A stretch of DNA of 64,000 nt, from the NCBI GenBank assembly GCA_033063855.1, contig CP093831.1, positions 26,784,001 through 26,848,000 of the forward strand, in the 5' to 3' direction. The notes below the pieces were generated by a model, which was given only the letters and a program-made list of their open reading frames with translations, had not been told where the DNA came from and did not search any database. Position 1 is the first letter of the stretch; every line of letters starts with the position of its first letter. Below, in pieces: positions 31,101 through 43,900 of this stretch. The translations under genes and the position numbers were made by a program. This DNA is from Smittia aterrima (taxonomy: Eukaryota; Arthropoda; Insecta; Diptera; Chironomidae).

Positions 31101-33013
31101 ATTAACGAATAAATCGTAAAACTTGTGTTTGTTGTTGTTTACACTGATCGAATGAAATTAAAACGTTAATTGACGCCAATCAAAATATTTAGCATTTTAT
31201 TCGTTCGGAAATAATTTCACAAATATTTAGACAAGAGAAGAAAACTATTTTTGTCTTCTCAAGTGTTCGTGGAAAGAAGAGTCTTCTGTTGTAATTTTCA
31301 ATGATGAAAGTCTCAGATTTTGTCAAAATATTCAGTGAACGTGAATTTTCGGGAATTTCCGTAACAGTTTCACGAGAAGCTTGAGTCACATTCTGGCATT
31401 TGTCATAAACGAAAATTTACTGTCAAACATTTTTATTTGATTTATGGGGAAGAATTGTTTTAAAGAGATTTCTGGAATTGGAAAACGATCAATGCGGTTT
31501 AAACGTTTATTTACTGTCAAGAATTGACGAGGTCAGTTATGAAGTTTCGTCAGATTTTGAAGAAAAAGAATTTTTTGAGTTTGATGGAAGCAAACCTTGA
31601 AAAATAATTTTTCTTCACAATTTGAATTCCTCGTCACGTAATTTCCAAACTCCCCCCAACACACACAGAAAGTAAATTTAAGGGAACATAAAAATAACAT
31701 TAAAACGAATCGAACAATGATTCTCGTTTGGGGTGATTGTGATTGCATAGGCCTCGAGACTAAAACAAAACAAAAAAAGAGCAAAAGAGAAGATTCCGAA
31801 ACATCAAATAAACAATTTATGGATATTAACCCTTTCATGGAAAAATCTCAGGAATCAATACGAGAAACATCAAAATATTTGAAATGTTGTTGCTGCGTTT
31901 CATCAATTATGTGTTTTCTTAGGACTTCACTCCGACTGCAAGCCGCCGAGTTTGTTTAAATCATTTAAGGCGTGTCTACGAGAAATGAAATTAGAATTGA
32001 AAAGATATCTCGAGAGACAGCAATAAAATTCGTACGAGACACTCTCTTCACCTCAGGAAAATGTTTATCAACATTTAGTTGGCTCTGGGAGCAATTAGAA
32101 TTAATGATCGCCTTGTCGGTGTGACTTAAACTATCACGAGCCATTGACAAATTAAAGCGATTCATTTGTTGACACTGTCGAGAACAGTTTTGTGTGAGTT
32201 AACGAATTCAAATTATGCAATCACACGAACGATTGTGATCAACGACCTTGATAAGAGAGATTGCTTAGTTTGCAGTTTCCGTGATGCAAACGTTTTCTCT
32301 AACAATTAACTTTTTTTTTCGTTTGTTGCCCGGCCTCAATAATTGCATAGCAATTATCCAATAAAGTTCTCTCACTCGCTCAAGAGTCTCTGCGTGCTCT
32401 CGACAATTAAACCTTCAAAGAATTACAAAAATGATATTTCCTGATTTGCCAGCAGTTTAAAAAGCGCTTGCCGTTATGGGAAAATGCAAACTAAATGATA
32501 AACTCCGGGGGAACACGCAAAGGTTCATATTTTTGGGCTCGAGCTAAATTTAGATGAGGGATTAAAGTTTTTTGACAAATGTCTTCCAAACTGTGACACA
32601 TCTGAGACTGAATGAAGCGCCATTCAAGTCAATTGGATTTGAAATATTTTGCAGAGTTGGCGAAGTTCGTCTCGAGACGCTAGAAAGACAAACAAATTCT
32701 TTCTTTACGAAACGAGAATGAAATTCCGAAAATGTTAAACAAATGTGCCAGCACTCGCTCCAGTCTGGGATCAAATGATGATTTCCAGCATCTGATTCAG
32801 GTGAACGTTCGGAAATTTAATTTATTCATCGAAATGTGCTTCGCTTGAAACATTTCTAAACAAACAAATTCTTTTTTTGTTGATTTGTTTGTTTCTGGGT
32901 CAGTTGGCGAAGGCTACGAAGGTGCTTGACCCTTCTCTTGAATCGAAATGGCATTTTTTCGCTTGATTTGCTTGAAGTTAATTTGAATTCCTTTTTCCTT
33001 CTTCTATTTCCAG
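28161..33013. other. sickie intron, right part, no gene seen
   Basis: No coding sequence supported on either strand. The NACHT promoter should lie just right of 28160; a TATA-like CTATTTAAAG on the minus strand near 28350 is possible but distant. The stretch ends with the polypyrimidine tract and acceptor CTATTTCCAG at 33004-33013. Confidence 0.5.
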
Positions 33014-33184
33014 ATCTACACGGAATGGGCGAATTATTATCTCGAGCGGCACAAATCCAAACGTAAAGTCGTCGATTTATCAATCGATGCACGTGATGGA
33101 TTACTTTTGGCCGAAATTATCGAAGCCGTCACAAACTTTAAAGTTCCCGACTTGATAAAGAAGCCGAAGAGTCAACAACAAATG
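33014..33184 (+). CDS. sick: sickie, CH-domain exon 1
   Basis: 57 codons between acceptor TATTTCCAG and donor ATG|GTGAGT, phase 0 at both ends. It encodes the first half of the calponin-homology domain (IYTEWANYYLERHKSKRK, then DGLLLAEIIEAV and VPDLIKKPKSQQQM). This matches the CH domain of vertebrate NAV2/NAV3 (IYTDWANHYL, DGVLLAEII, SQSQM) and identifies the gene. In NAV proteins this region contributes to cytoskeletal association. It is the best-conserved part of the locus in this window. Confidence 0.93.
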
Positions 33185-36100
33185 GTGAGTCATTGAAATC
33201 AATCACAAAACGTTCTTTCGATTGTCAACTAAACGTCAACTTGCTCGTTTAATGATGAAGAATATGAAAAGATCAATAAGAGAAGAAAGGAAAGGAGGAA
33301 GTTGGCAGAACGTCTCGAGATGATTCGAGAGCTTCCTGACAAACAATTTCTTTTTGTTTGTTTGCTCGTCTGACAAAATTTCTTCCCTGAGAACATTTTA
33401 AAGAATCGAAAATTGCATCACAAAACGTGAATCCCACTGCGCGAAACGGTAACCAGACGTTTTGTCCTAGTTTTCCCTTCAAACCTTAAAATAAACTCGC
33501 GCGAAGTTTAATTCGTTGTAAACGAGAAAAAAGCGATTTTCAGTTGACGTAGGAAAGTCGCTCGACTTCGATCTCAAACTGTTTCATAAATTAAAAGAAA
33601 CAAACGCCCCAACAAGATTTATCGCAAGAAGAATTCTTCAAAGTGGAAAATTAAAAAGAAAATGTAGCAAAAGCGAGAAACATAGAATGAAGAGTTCGAT
33701 TGTTAGTTGCACTGGCTTTAATTTAATTAGAACGCAACTCGATGCTAGTTCAAGGGGAAGCATCAAATGATTGAGCTGTGACTTGCAAGTTGTCATTAAT
33801 TGAAAGCAAACAACATTCGAGTTTACATCATCATTACATTGATCGCAATAACTCAGAGCGAATTAAAATTCCAGTTTCGATCGATTCTTAATTTATTAGT
33901 GATTTGCTTCTCCTTCTGTTGCCGCTTTTTTGTGTTCAATTAACGATTTCTCTGTTTCATGTTCGTTCTGGGGCCTCATGTGTGAGAGGCGGTAGAGGCA
34001 CGAAAAATAAATTGGAAAAGCTGAAACAGATGTTTTCGCGGAAAAGAAATGGAAGCGCGCGCTGTTGGTACATGAATAATGATTTCTTCCTTTTTCCTCG
34101 ACTTGAATAAATCAGTCGAAAGGAATTGCTAAGCTTAATAGAGAGGCGAAAACATTTACATAATTCTCTCGCTTTGTGTCCTCTCGGAATGTTAAATAAC
34201 TTCTTCTCAGTGTGGTCGAGTAATCTTCAGATTTATTGAATCGACGACAATTTCTGCTTAACAACGAAACGAAAACCACAAAATGTTAATAATCCCGAAA
34301 GAACTCACAACTCGATAACGAATTGATTTACGGACTTTAATCGGCGACTTTCAAAACTGAAGCATAAGCTTGCATTGCCCTAGATTCACCGACTCAACTC
34401 GTCGATTAACAATTTATTTACTTTTTCTTGAGATTAAAAAAAAAGTCTTTAGTCGGCCAAAAAGAAGGAAAATTGTTTGTTCTTCCGACTCCATCGCGTT
34501 CTACTTTCCTCACTTCAATAGATTGCACTTAAGTTTCTTCCCATGTCGAGTCTCTTTGATCTCCTTCGCCCTGGCGATTCTCGTTACGAAGGCAGACTCG
34601 TCCAAATCGACATCAGATGTTCGTAACATAATTAAATAATTTCATCGCGGATCATAAAAATAAAAACGCGAAGTGAACGAGATGAATGTTGCATTCCCTT
34701 CCAGTTCAATGTTTCGATGCTTTTATTATTGTTTTCGATTTTAATGTTGCACAACTTTGAAACTCAATACGAACGAACGTTCAAAGAAACCGAATAACTG
34801 ATCGAGACCGGCGAGAAAAAATTGTTAAAATGTTCACTTTCAGTCAGAAACGTGCTTTTGATCAGTTCAGTCGCGGAGTTTAGAGTTTCTTGTTGTTTTG
34901 TGAGCGCGGCATTTCGATCTCACGATTTGAGTTTCATGTTTTGTTTCGTGGCGAACGACTTAACTCGTCGTCGTCTCTGTTTATGCTCAAACAATTATCA
35001 TTTGTCTCTGAAGCTCTGAATGCGGGTATTTTGATTTTAATCGACAATATGACCCGATAAGTGTTGTAATAATCGAGTTTAGAGAAGACGAAAAATAAGA
35101 AAAAGTCAATGAGCCTTAAGTGAAGAAAGAGAAAGAAGTTTAAGGCGAAGCTGTGAAGTTGTAAGATCACAAGTCGCGGCAGAAAACCTCCGGCGAACAT
35201 TTTAATTAATTAACAAGGAAAAGGTTGGTTCGGTGAAATATTTGTCTTAGAAACTTTTTAATTAAGTTTAAAACTTCTAGAACTGTCACTTCATGCAATT
35301 CTCGATTCAATATTTTATAAGCAATTCCTCTTCATTTCCATTTAGTTGATGAATCTTCTTCCTCGACTCGCTCGCTTCAATTTATTACTTCGTCGTATTT
35401 ATTTTCAAATAAAAATTTGTCGTGAGCTTGAAGTGTGTCAGTTTGTGGGGAAACGTTGTGGTGGCTTAATTAATGAAAATGATCTATCGCGTTTTGATTA
35501 ATATCAAAGAAACGACCGTTGCGCAATCTTTATCAGTTCTCAAGTGTTTTTCTTCTTTTTATGCTGGTTGCAGTCGTTGACTCAATTCCAAAACGATAAG
35601 ACTTTTTTTTTGATATCGATGCGTCTTCTTCTGTTGTTCGAATCAATAAAACTCGTCTGAGTGAGTGAGTCGATTGGAATAAGAATAAAAAGAGTTTTGT
35701 TTTCCTTTACCTGCTGTTCCTTTGTGACTTCGATAGCAATCGATGGATTAGAATGACGGAGAGAGAAATATGTAAATGAATGATTTGATTCTTTAATCGC
35801 CTGTGAGGTAAGAACACAAATGACAGTTCACTCATGAGCGTTGAGAATCGAAGAAACTAGAAAAAGGGACAAGAAGTGATCTACGTGGGATTGATTTCGC
35901 TTAAGAAGTCAAACGATCGAACTCTGTTAACCTACAATCGACTCAATGGGAATTCCAAATAAATGACGAAACTTCAAGCTCAGACAGTTGAATGTCCCTC
36001 ATGAAAATTAAACACTTCAATGTCTTCTTCGATAAACAAAAAATGTCTTTGCACACTCGGAAATGCCAATGAGTTCTTGTTTTTGGGCTTCAAATAGTTT

Positions 36101-39100
36101 TGAGTGTCTCTCGTGTCTCGAGAACGAAGCTGCTAATTGAAAGTCGAGTGGAAGAAGGAAGAGAACGTTTGTTACGTGCTAAAAATAAATTAGAGTAGAA
36201 AGCATAAAGATCGATTGAGAAAGTCGAGAAGGTTTCAGTTTCATTGACAAATTACGAAGACTCTCCGTTGCACTAGAATTGTTAATGATGTCTCTGTCTG
36301 ACTTTGAATCTTCTTCTCGAGAATATTTTATCTCTCGAGCTCCATCTCCTCAATAATTCACGGTAAAGAGTCTTCTTCTCCACTGGGCATTCCATTTATT
36401 ACGAGCAAATCTGTAAAGTGAAATTCCAATGCTTGAACCTTTCGGATAGAATCAGTTGAGAGAAATTTATTCAATTATTCTATCGAGCTTGTGAGAGATC
36501 ATCAGAAGTCGTGCTTTCGTTTATTAAAAAGCTATAAAAAGCATTGAAATATCAATTGGATATCATGTCGCTCGCTCTTTCCCCTAGCAGCGAACAATGA
36601 ATGCAAACGCTCGACTTCTCTCTCACTCGAAATCACATAAATGTTCAGCTTTTCTCCTTATCAGCGTTTTGAGATCGCGAAATAGCTTCGCCTTTTGTTC
36701 TCCTCTGAACTCGACCAGCATTTTCTTTCGCTTTCTTTGCGATCACGTACGAGATGACGAAGTGGAAGTAGCTGAGTTCTCGAAGCTCCAAACGATGTAT
36801 CGTCGTCTCGAGGAGGATTGCAGCTTCCACTTGCAATGTCGTGGACTCGAAGAAACTCTTTCCCGCTGCGATTAGCTCTTGCCTTGGATGTTGAATAAAA
36901 CAATGAAGCTATTAGTCGAGAGTTTGCTTCGCAAATATTTTCTAATTTGCCTTACACATTAAGCCTTTCAGCAAGTTTGTGTGTCGCTAAATTTATCGTG
37001 TTCATTAATGAACCGTTTACACGACGTGAGCGAGGGAGAAGGCAAACATTGTCGACACCTAAATTAGGTTTTCAATCGAGCCCAAGCAAGAGTTTGTTTG
37101 CGTTGAGGCGAAGAGAAGAAGCTTCTGTTTAATGTCTCAACTGTTTGATAGGGAAATTGTTTTGTGAGAGAGCGAATCTGCCGCCAGATTAAATATTAAC
37201 AAACCAAGTCAACTCTTAAGTCCTCAAAAATTAATGATAGGAAGGACTTAGCAATTTCCTTTTGTTAAATATTTTATAACAAAACCAACTCAAAATGCAT
37301 TCAACGCAATCTTCATTTATCATCGTTTAGAATTCTCTTTTTATTGCATCGAGCGTCGAGTGGTTTTCATCTTCTCATAATGGACGCCACTAAATTCAAA
37401 AGCGTTTAAAAAGCTGACTATTTACGGTTTGATGCGCTTTTATGAGTCAGCCCTAATCGCATTGTCGGGATTTTCAGTTTTTATTTGTGATAACATTTTT
37501 TTTATGCTAATTCCGAATCGTACAGCACAAGCTGTCGCTTCATAAACTCACACGCGAGAAGGTCAACGACTCGAAAAACGAATTTCCATGCCAAATCATT
37601 AAATCTCTCAACAGAAGCAGGGAGAGCTGGGAAAAAGCAATTAAACTATTGATGATTAATCGACGCGCCAGACAATTTACATCCTAATTATGAGCGAGCT
37701 TTGTTTTTGTCATGTCGAGCTCTCGATAATCAATTTCGGTTCCTTTATTCACAGGCGAAATGTAATTAATGAGTTTCTTCATCGCAAAACACAAAAACTT
37801 TGTCCGGATTAAACGTGAAATTGGTTTCTATCTTCTCTCTCTCCTACCATCAACTAGTGTGAAGCTAATTAAGAACAACAGGTTGAGCGACTTTTTCGAG
37901 ATTTATTTGCGCAAGTTCTATCGAATTGATTAATGTTCTTCAATCTTCTTTAACTTTGATATTCCATTCGACGAAAGCCAGTTCACCTGATTTTAAGTCA
38001 GAAGCGGATGTTCGACTTTATTTGCCGAAACTCAATTGACTGCAGCGACCGTCGCATTAGCAAATAGTGAATGAGAGGCGATTGTCTTCGGAAATAGAAT
38101 AAATCCTCATTATGTCGCTTCTGTGTGCCTTCGATGTTAATTAATTATCGTTTCTAGTTCCATTTGGGATGAATAGAAGTTAAGACACAATCAAGCTCAG
38201 CGAGAGCTCTGTCCATTGAAGTTACGAGAACAATCGATTAACTTAAACTTTCACTAAGCACAACAAAATGTTGCTGTCACTGAATTGGACACGAGAGTTG
38301 CCAATAAAATCATGAAACTGCAGCGAAAGATGCAAATTAATGTTGACATTGTGCTAATTTCTATTTCTCTCTGCTCTACTCTGCTTAGCGATTTAATTAA
38401 CAATGAAATTGAAAGCTCTGGGACTCCACTCAACTGCAAAGATCAAATATAAAATAATCAATTAGATTTCATAACCAGATGTTAAACGAAACGAGCTCAT
38501 TAATGCAATAACTCACGTTTAATCAAATATTGATTGCGGATAATTCGATGAATTATTATTTTCCCCTCATACGATTACACAAAATTTGAAATCAACCACT
38601 TCTGCTGCTTTAATTGTTTTCAGGAAGTTTATTAAACTCAATTAAGCTCGAATTGGGGTTTGGTTTTGGTGGCGGAACGTTCGCTAACGGTTCCATCGGA
38701 AATTATCATGAAAACTTGGCGAGCAACGCGATCGATAACTCGAAACACAATTTTGTGTGACTTTAAAGAAATTTACGAGTTTTCGTTTGCAATTCTAATG
38801 ACACACAGACCTGCAGTGACTATCGTTTTCATTTTCCATTGCAACGCTTGCAGTTACAGACGATTTGCATAAAAGCCTCGTCCAAAGCAAGAGAGAACGA
38901 GTTTCGTAAGAAATAAAAAGACTTAATTTCCATATTTGGCGTTTGCTTAACGAAATCATTTCCCAAAGCGACCTTCGCTGCTTCTTATCTGCTCGGTACC
39001 TGGCCAAGCTCTCGACAATAAATCACGGTCGAGTAAATTGCTTTATCATGAAACTAAACGATTAGTCTAATCCACTCGAGCGCTTAATTAAAGCTGATTT

Positions 39101-40314
39101 GCAAGTTTTATCCACGCGTCACTCAATTCGAGTTTGTATCGAGAGAGCTATTCATGGTTTGAGTGGCAGTTTCTTTTGTACCAAATCCGACGTGGTCGTT
39201 GCACTTGCGTTGGCTTTAATTGTAGGTCAAGGTCGATCGTCTTTCTCGCGAAAACAAATGACGAGAGTGTGAGGAGATTAATTGATTTGCTTGCTGAGTC
39301 GAAACTTTGTAAACTCGAGAAATCCATTAAAAATTCTTCGAGACAGCTCATCAGAGGTTATTGATCGCTTCTAAAGCTTAAGCGATGAATATTCGTCAAT
39401 TCGTTGCAGCGAAGATCTAGCGACAACAAATTTCCATTTGAAACGGGAAACTAAACCAAAAGCCGGATGAGAAGATTAATCTTTTCTAAACTTGACCGAG
39501 AACTTTTTTAAATATTCTCATGAGCTTGAGAGAGCAATCAACAGTCGATGCATAAAATATGATTACTTAAAGTTTTTGCCTTCGAACTTGGACTTCACAA
39601 TCACTCTCAAAGTCATCTCCGCTGTAAAGAACGAACTCTCACGTCTCGAGCGAAAGAAAAATTGTTCTCCAGAGAAAGAAAAGAGGAGAGCTGCTCATAA
39701 ATCATAAATCGCTTCAATAAACTGAAGCATAAAGCATTGCTTACGTCGTTTTACGACTTGTGAAATGCATTTAAAGGGAATTCGTTGAGTCTCTATTGGG
39801 ATAATCATTCAAATCGATCCAACCAGCTGAGAACGGAATTGACGAGAAATCCGTTCACGAATTTGAATATCAATTCACGTTCCAATCAAAAACTCGCCCT
39901 CGAGCTTTTGCTTTGTTGCTCTCTGCACGAGATGTAGTTCGAATGACGTGTTCTGTCTTAACAAACATCAGCGCCATGGGAAATGACGACTCTCCTCCAG
40001 TTTCTAACGAAAATTGCTTGCTCAGTTGAGTTCGCAAAAACGCAAAAAGATAAATTTCAAGCGCGAAGTTTTGTGAATGGCACAAGTTTCGTTGTTGCTA
40101 ACGATCGGATGTGAAAAATTACCGCTCGAAGCTCTACACGTTTAATGAGAGTCGAAAAAAAATAACTTTTTCGTTCTGTTCTGGCCAGGTAACCGCCGCG
40201 ATCTTTGTGTGCTAGAGCAAGGCAAAATTATTTTCAATTTCCTATTTTTTTGTGTGTGCGAATCACCTTGAACAATGTTTTTTCATTCATCTCGTTTTTG
40301 CTCTCTCTTTGCAG
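33185..40314. other. sickie intron within the CH domain
   Basis: 7.1 kb splitting the CH domain at a phase-0 site. Open frames on both strands are short and unconserved in style. No repeats, RNA genes or nested genes could be supported. Confidence 0.55.
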
Positions 40315-40532
40315 TTTGAAAATGTCTCAGCCTGTCTCAACATCTTGCGTCATAACTCCGTTCCTGGTGTTGAACATATAACAGCGAATGACATCATTGG
40401 GGGACGATTAAAAGCTGTTTTATCACTTTTCTTTAGTCTCAGTCGATTCAAACAAGCAGCGAAGCTTAAAGCGCCGAGTGGAAAGCTTCAACCGGCGAAT
40501 CATTCTCAAGCAGACATGATGCAAGCAACAAG
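40315..40532 (+). CDS. sick: sickie, CH-domain exon 2
   Basis: 218 bp between acceptor TCTTTGCAG and donor AAG|GTATGT, entering in phase 0 and leaving in phase 2. It begins FENVSACLNILRHNSVPGVE and contains GRLKAVLSLFFSLSRFKQAAK, the end of the NAV-type CH domain (vertebrate: NLKAILGLFFSLSRYKQ). A short linker (APSGKLQPANHSQADMMQAT) follows. Together with the exon at 33014 it makes a complete single CH domain of about 115 residues. Confidence 0.93.
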
Positions 40533-40795
40533 GTATGTTTTGAGTTAAATTAATGTTGAGTAGTCTACTCAGAGTAAGATTAATGTTGAGTAGCAACATT
40601 ATCTAGTGAGTAGCAAAAGCGACATCTTCATGTACAAACGAATAAATATCAAAAGCTCTGCTTTTGAGTTTACGCTATGAAAAACAGAGAGCGATAGTTT
40701 CTATGTCATAAAAGCTTTTGATTTCCATCGCTTGGAGCATTAATTTGCTATTGAAATTTATGATTCCGGCCACATAACAATTTGGAGTTAAACGA

Positions 40796-40953
40796 AAACA
40801 GAGTTAGATTAAAATTTTAGTCAAGTAACAATTATGAAAATATTTTGCATTAAACTATTTGACAATTTTTATGATAAATAAAACATCGCTCGCTTGCAAG
40901 TCGTTTTAGTTTCATGATTTTTCTCTAACTTAAATTTTAATCTAACTCTGTTT
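40796..40953. mobile_element. Possible MITE: 158 bp with 22-bp terminal inverted repeats
   Basis: Bases 40796-40817 and 40932-40953 are perfect inverted repeats of 22 bp (left arm starts AAACAGAGTTAGATT). The interior is AT-rich and non-coding. A further partial direct copy of the left arm (AGAGTTAGATTAAA) follows at about 40968. No convincing target-site duplication was seen, so it may be an old or partial element. Confidence 0.5.
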
Positions 40954-43900
40954 CGTCATCAAGAGAGAGTTAGATTAAATTCAATTTATTTCTTGAATTT
41001 CTTTTACCTAAAAATAAAATCTTTCTGTCGAGTCTCAGTCATTTATTTCCTTTGATTTAATATTTTTCAAAAAATTCTCTTATTGATTTTCCGCCAGTCT
41101 CGTTGAAACGAAATCAATCACGAGCGTGGCTCGCTCACTCATTTTGAAAAATCGGCAAACGAGAAAGAAAACTTCCTTTCCGTAAATTTTCTCGTAGTTT
41201 ATCAATCATTTAACGAGATCTTAACGGGAACTAATACATCATTTGTTAAAGCACACGCACAAGAAGATGAATAGACGAGGGTTGCTCTTTAAACGGAAGC
41301 AAATTGCATAAGATGAATGTCGCAATCAAAATAATGCAACCAAGGAGCTCGAGAGCTCCCCCAATAAAAATTCAGGCCAGTTCGACAGAAGACAAATCGT
41401 TCGCTTTTAAGGAAAAATAAAAGAAGATCGAAGTGATACAGCACACACACGACAAAGCACGAAAGCGGAAAGGAAACTCTCTATTGAATTATTTAAGTCA
41501 TTTGTCTCATTTGATGCTTCTCAATTTCGATTCCGAAAACGATTTACGTTCCATCTATTTTTAAATGAGCCAAGAAATCTTATCTCGAGAGACTTGCGGT
41601 GCAGTTTTTGAATGAAAATTGATGCGAACAAACAAATTTCGTGTTGGTTAGGGTGACTGACTGTGACCATCAGATTTCTGACTAGAACACGCAAACATAA
41701 AAACATCAAAACACTCGAATCTCGTGTCAGTAGAAACCACAAGAGATTATCCAAACTGCAAAAGAAAAAATCTGATATTTGGGCGTGAGGACACTCAACT
41801 CAAATTGAAGTTACTTGTAAATTGCTTTCCCTTCAGTCTCTGACTCCTCGTTAAGTTCCCCAAAAAGTTAGAGCTAAAAATAGATTTGGCATTTGTTACA
41901 AAAGAGGCGAAAGGACAGAAACTCCGTGATAATTATAACGAAGCTTACATAATCATAAAGTAAATGTATGTTTTATGTTTATGAAAATTTTTGGCCTTCT
42001 CCTGAGCGAGTGCTTTCGTTCCCAAAAGGATTTATTCAATGGAAATTTATTTATCTCTTGAAACAACAATAAACATTCGGCAGCGAACCATAGCCGCTCG
42101 CTCGCTCCTTCATCCATCTCGACCCTTCTTGTTTTATCAATTTAGCAGATCATAACAATCGTACACTGCAGTGAGTTAACTGTGGAAAATATGAAAGTGA
42201 GTTAGAGTTTGTCTCCCTCTCGCTCACTCTCTTTTGCGAAATATGATTGAAATTTTAAGTAATGTCATCCATTAGCGACGTCGTTCGATGATGATGCAAT
42301 GAGAGATGAGGGTGGTCGAGTGTGTGAGTCAATGGAAAAAGAAATCGAGACTTTGCTTCGATTTGAATTCACGAAAAATTTCCATTGTTCGTCTTTTCCG
42401 TTGAACCGGCATCGACTCTGCGAATGCCTATTGAAGGTTAAATCCATTGAAACGTTTTCTGCGAGTTTTATAGCTGAAATCAGATTCTCAATGGGAGATG
42501 TGAGGCGAATGTTAAAATCGGAATGTGCAACAGCTTCGTCGATAGACGAGCGAGTCGTTTCATCTCTCGCCCACGAGTTCAACTTTCAAAATACAAAAAG
42601 TTCTCTCTTCTGCGATTCTTGACATCGCTCAAATCGAAATGAGTTAATTAATGACTTTGTAGCATCGAAAGAATTCCGTTCTCTTGCTTCTTTCTCCCGC
42701 CCACGTTCGGTTTAAGCCACGACCAGCGTAACCGGTTTGATTAGCCGAGGAAATATTGCTGCTTTCACGATAATTTATGAGCCATTGTTATTGTAATTAA
42801 GAACGAGAGATGCAACAGCGGTTAACTGGTTTGTTGGTAAAGTCAATGAATCTCTCTCTTCCGACGACATCGGCAATCAAAAAAGCAAATTCAAAGGAAG
42901 ACGACAATTCGATCAAAAGATAAAGAATTCTATTCAAATTTTTAAAAACACGAAAAAGTAAGCAAACGAAGTCTGATGATGATGGGAAGGGCGTGAGTTT
43001 GTTAATTGAATCAGACGATGTCTCTGATTGCCTTTCTGATTATCCTCGCGTTCATTTCTGCATAGCGAAGTTTCCTCAATGACAGAACGATAATTAAATT
43101 GTCGTTCATTTACTTCGATTGAAAGGCGATTGACCGAGAAGTAGAACAAACCATCGAGAGATAGAAAAACGGTGAAGCCATTCAAATAATATTATTAATT
43201 AAAGGGCCAACAAAATCTGATCCATTTGCTAATAGAGATTTAATTGGCAATCGCAACGGTCAGTGCTAACAAGAGAGTTTACTGGGAAAAATCATCGTCG
43301 AGTGCAAAAGCAATTATGGCTCATGAACGCCCCTCGAGGCGATTGCACAATTCAGTTGGGGTTCATAAATATCACAAATGGAACGAAGGGACTTAAAAAA
43401 ATTATTAAGCGTCAAGCAGATCATAATCTCTCAATAAATTTTCAATCAAATTCGTTCTGCTTCTCGATTTAAAGAGACGAACACTCGAACACTCTCTTCG
43501 CTGCATTTCCCAAAATAAAAACATTTTTCGTCTCTCGCCACCCTCGCATTTCACTCGCAGGAACGAGGAAGTGACGGTAAATCATGTGACATGTTGCAAG
43601 GACGAGAGATATGTTCCTAGTCGTGCCAGATGTGAACGCATTAGTGAAAAGGGTAAACGAGTTTGCCGCATCTGGTAACACCACCCACGCAGCGAAAGGA
43701 AAATGAATCTTCCCTTTAAAAAAAATCCAATCAGGAGAAAGTGAAATTTCGATGTTTGCGTGTTTGTAAATGTTTTTTTCCTTCTTTTCTTTGAAAGGGA
43801 ATAATCGACAAGAAGCAGTTGCGAGTTGCGCCCCTGGTCGGTTAGGCCGTGAAAGAATTTCATTGAAAAACTTTTCCTCGATCACAAAAAGAAAATAATT

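Noticed and set aside
42265..42622. Overlapping 105-107 codon frames on both strands
   Set aside because: Mutual antisense frames inside a sickie intron, low-complexity composition, no support.
43469..43885. 138-codon minus-strand frame in a sickie intron
   Set aside because: No domain, signal peptide or splice logic; a second frame overlaps it on the same strand, as expected by chance.
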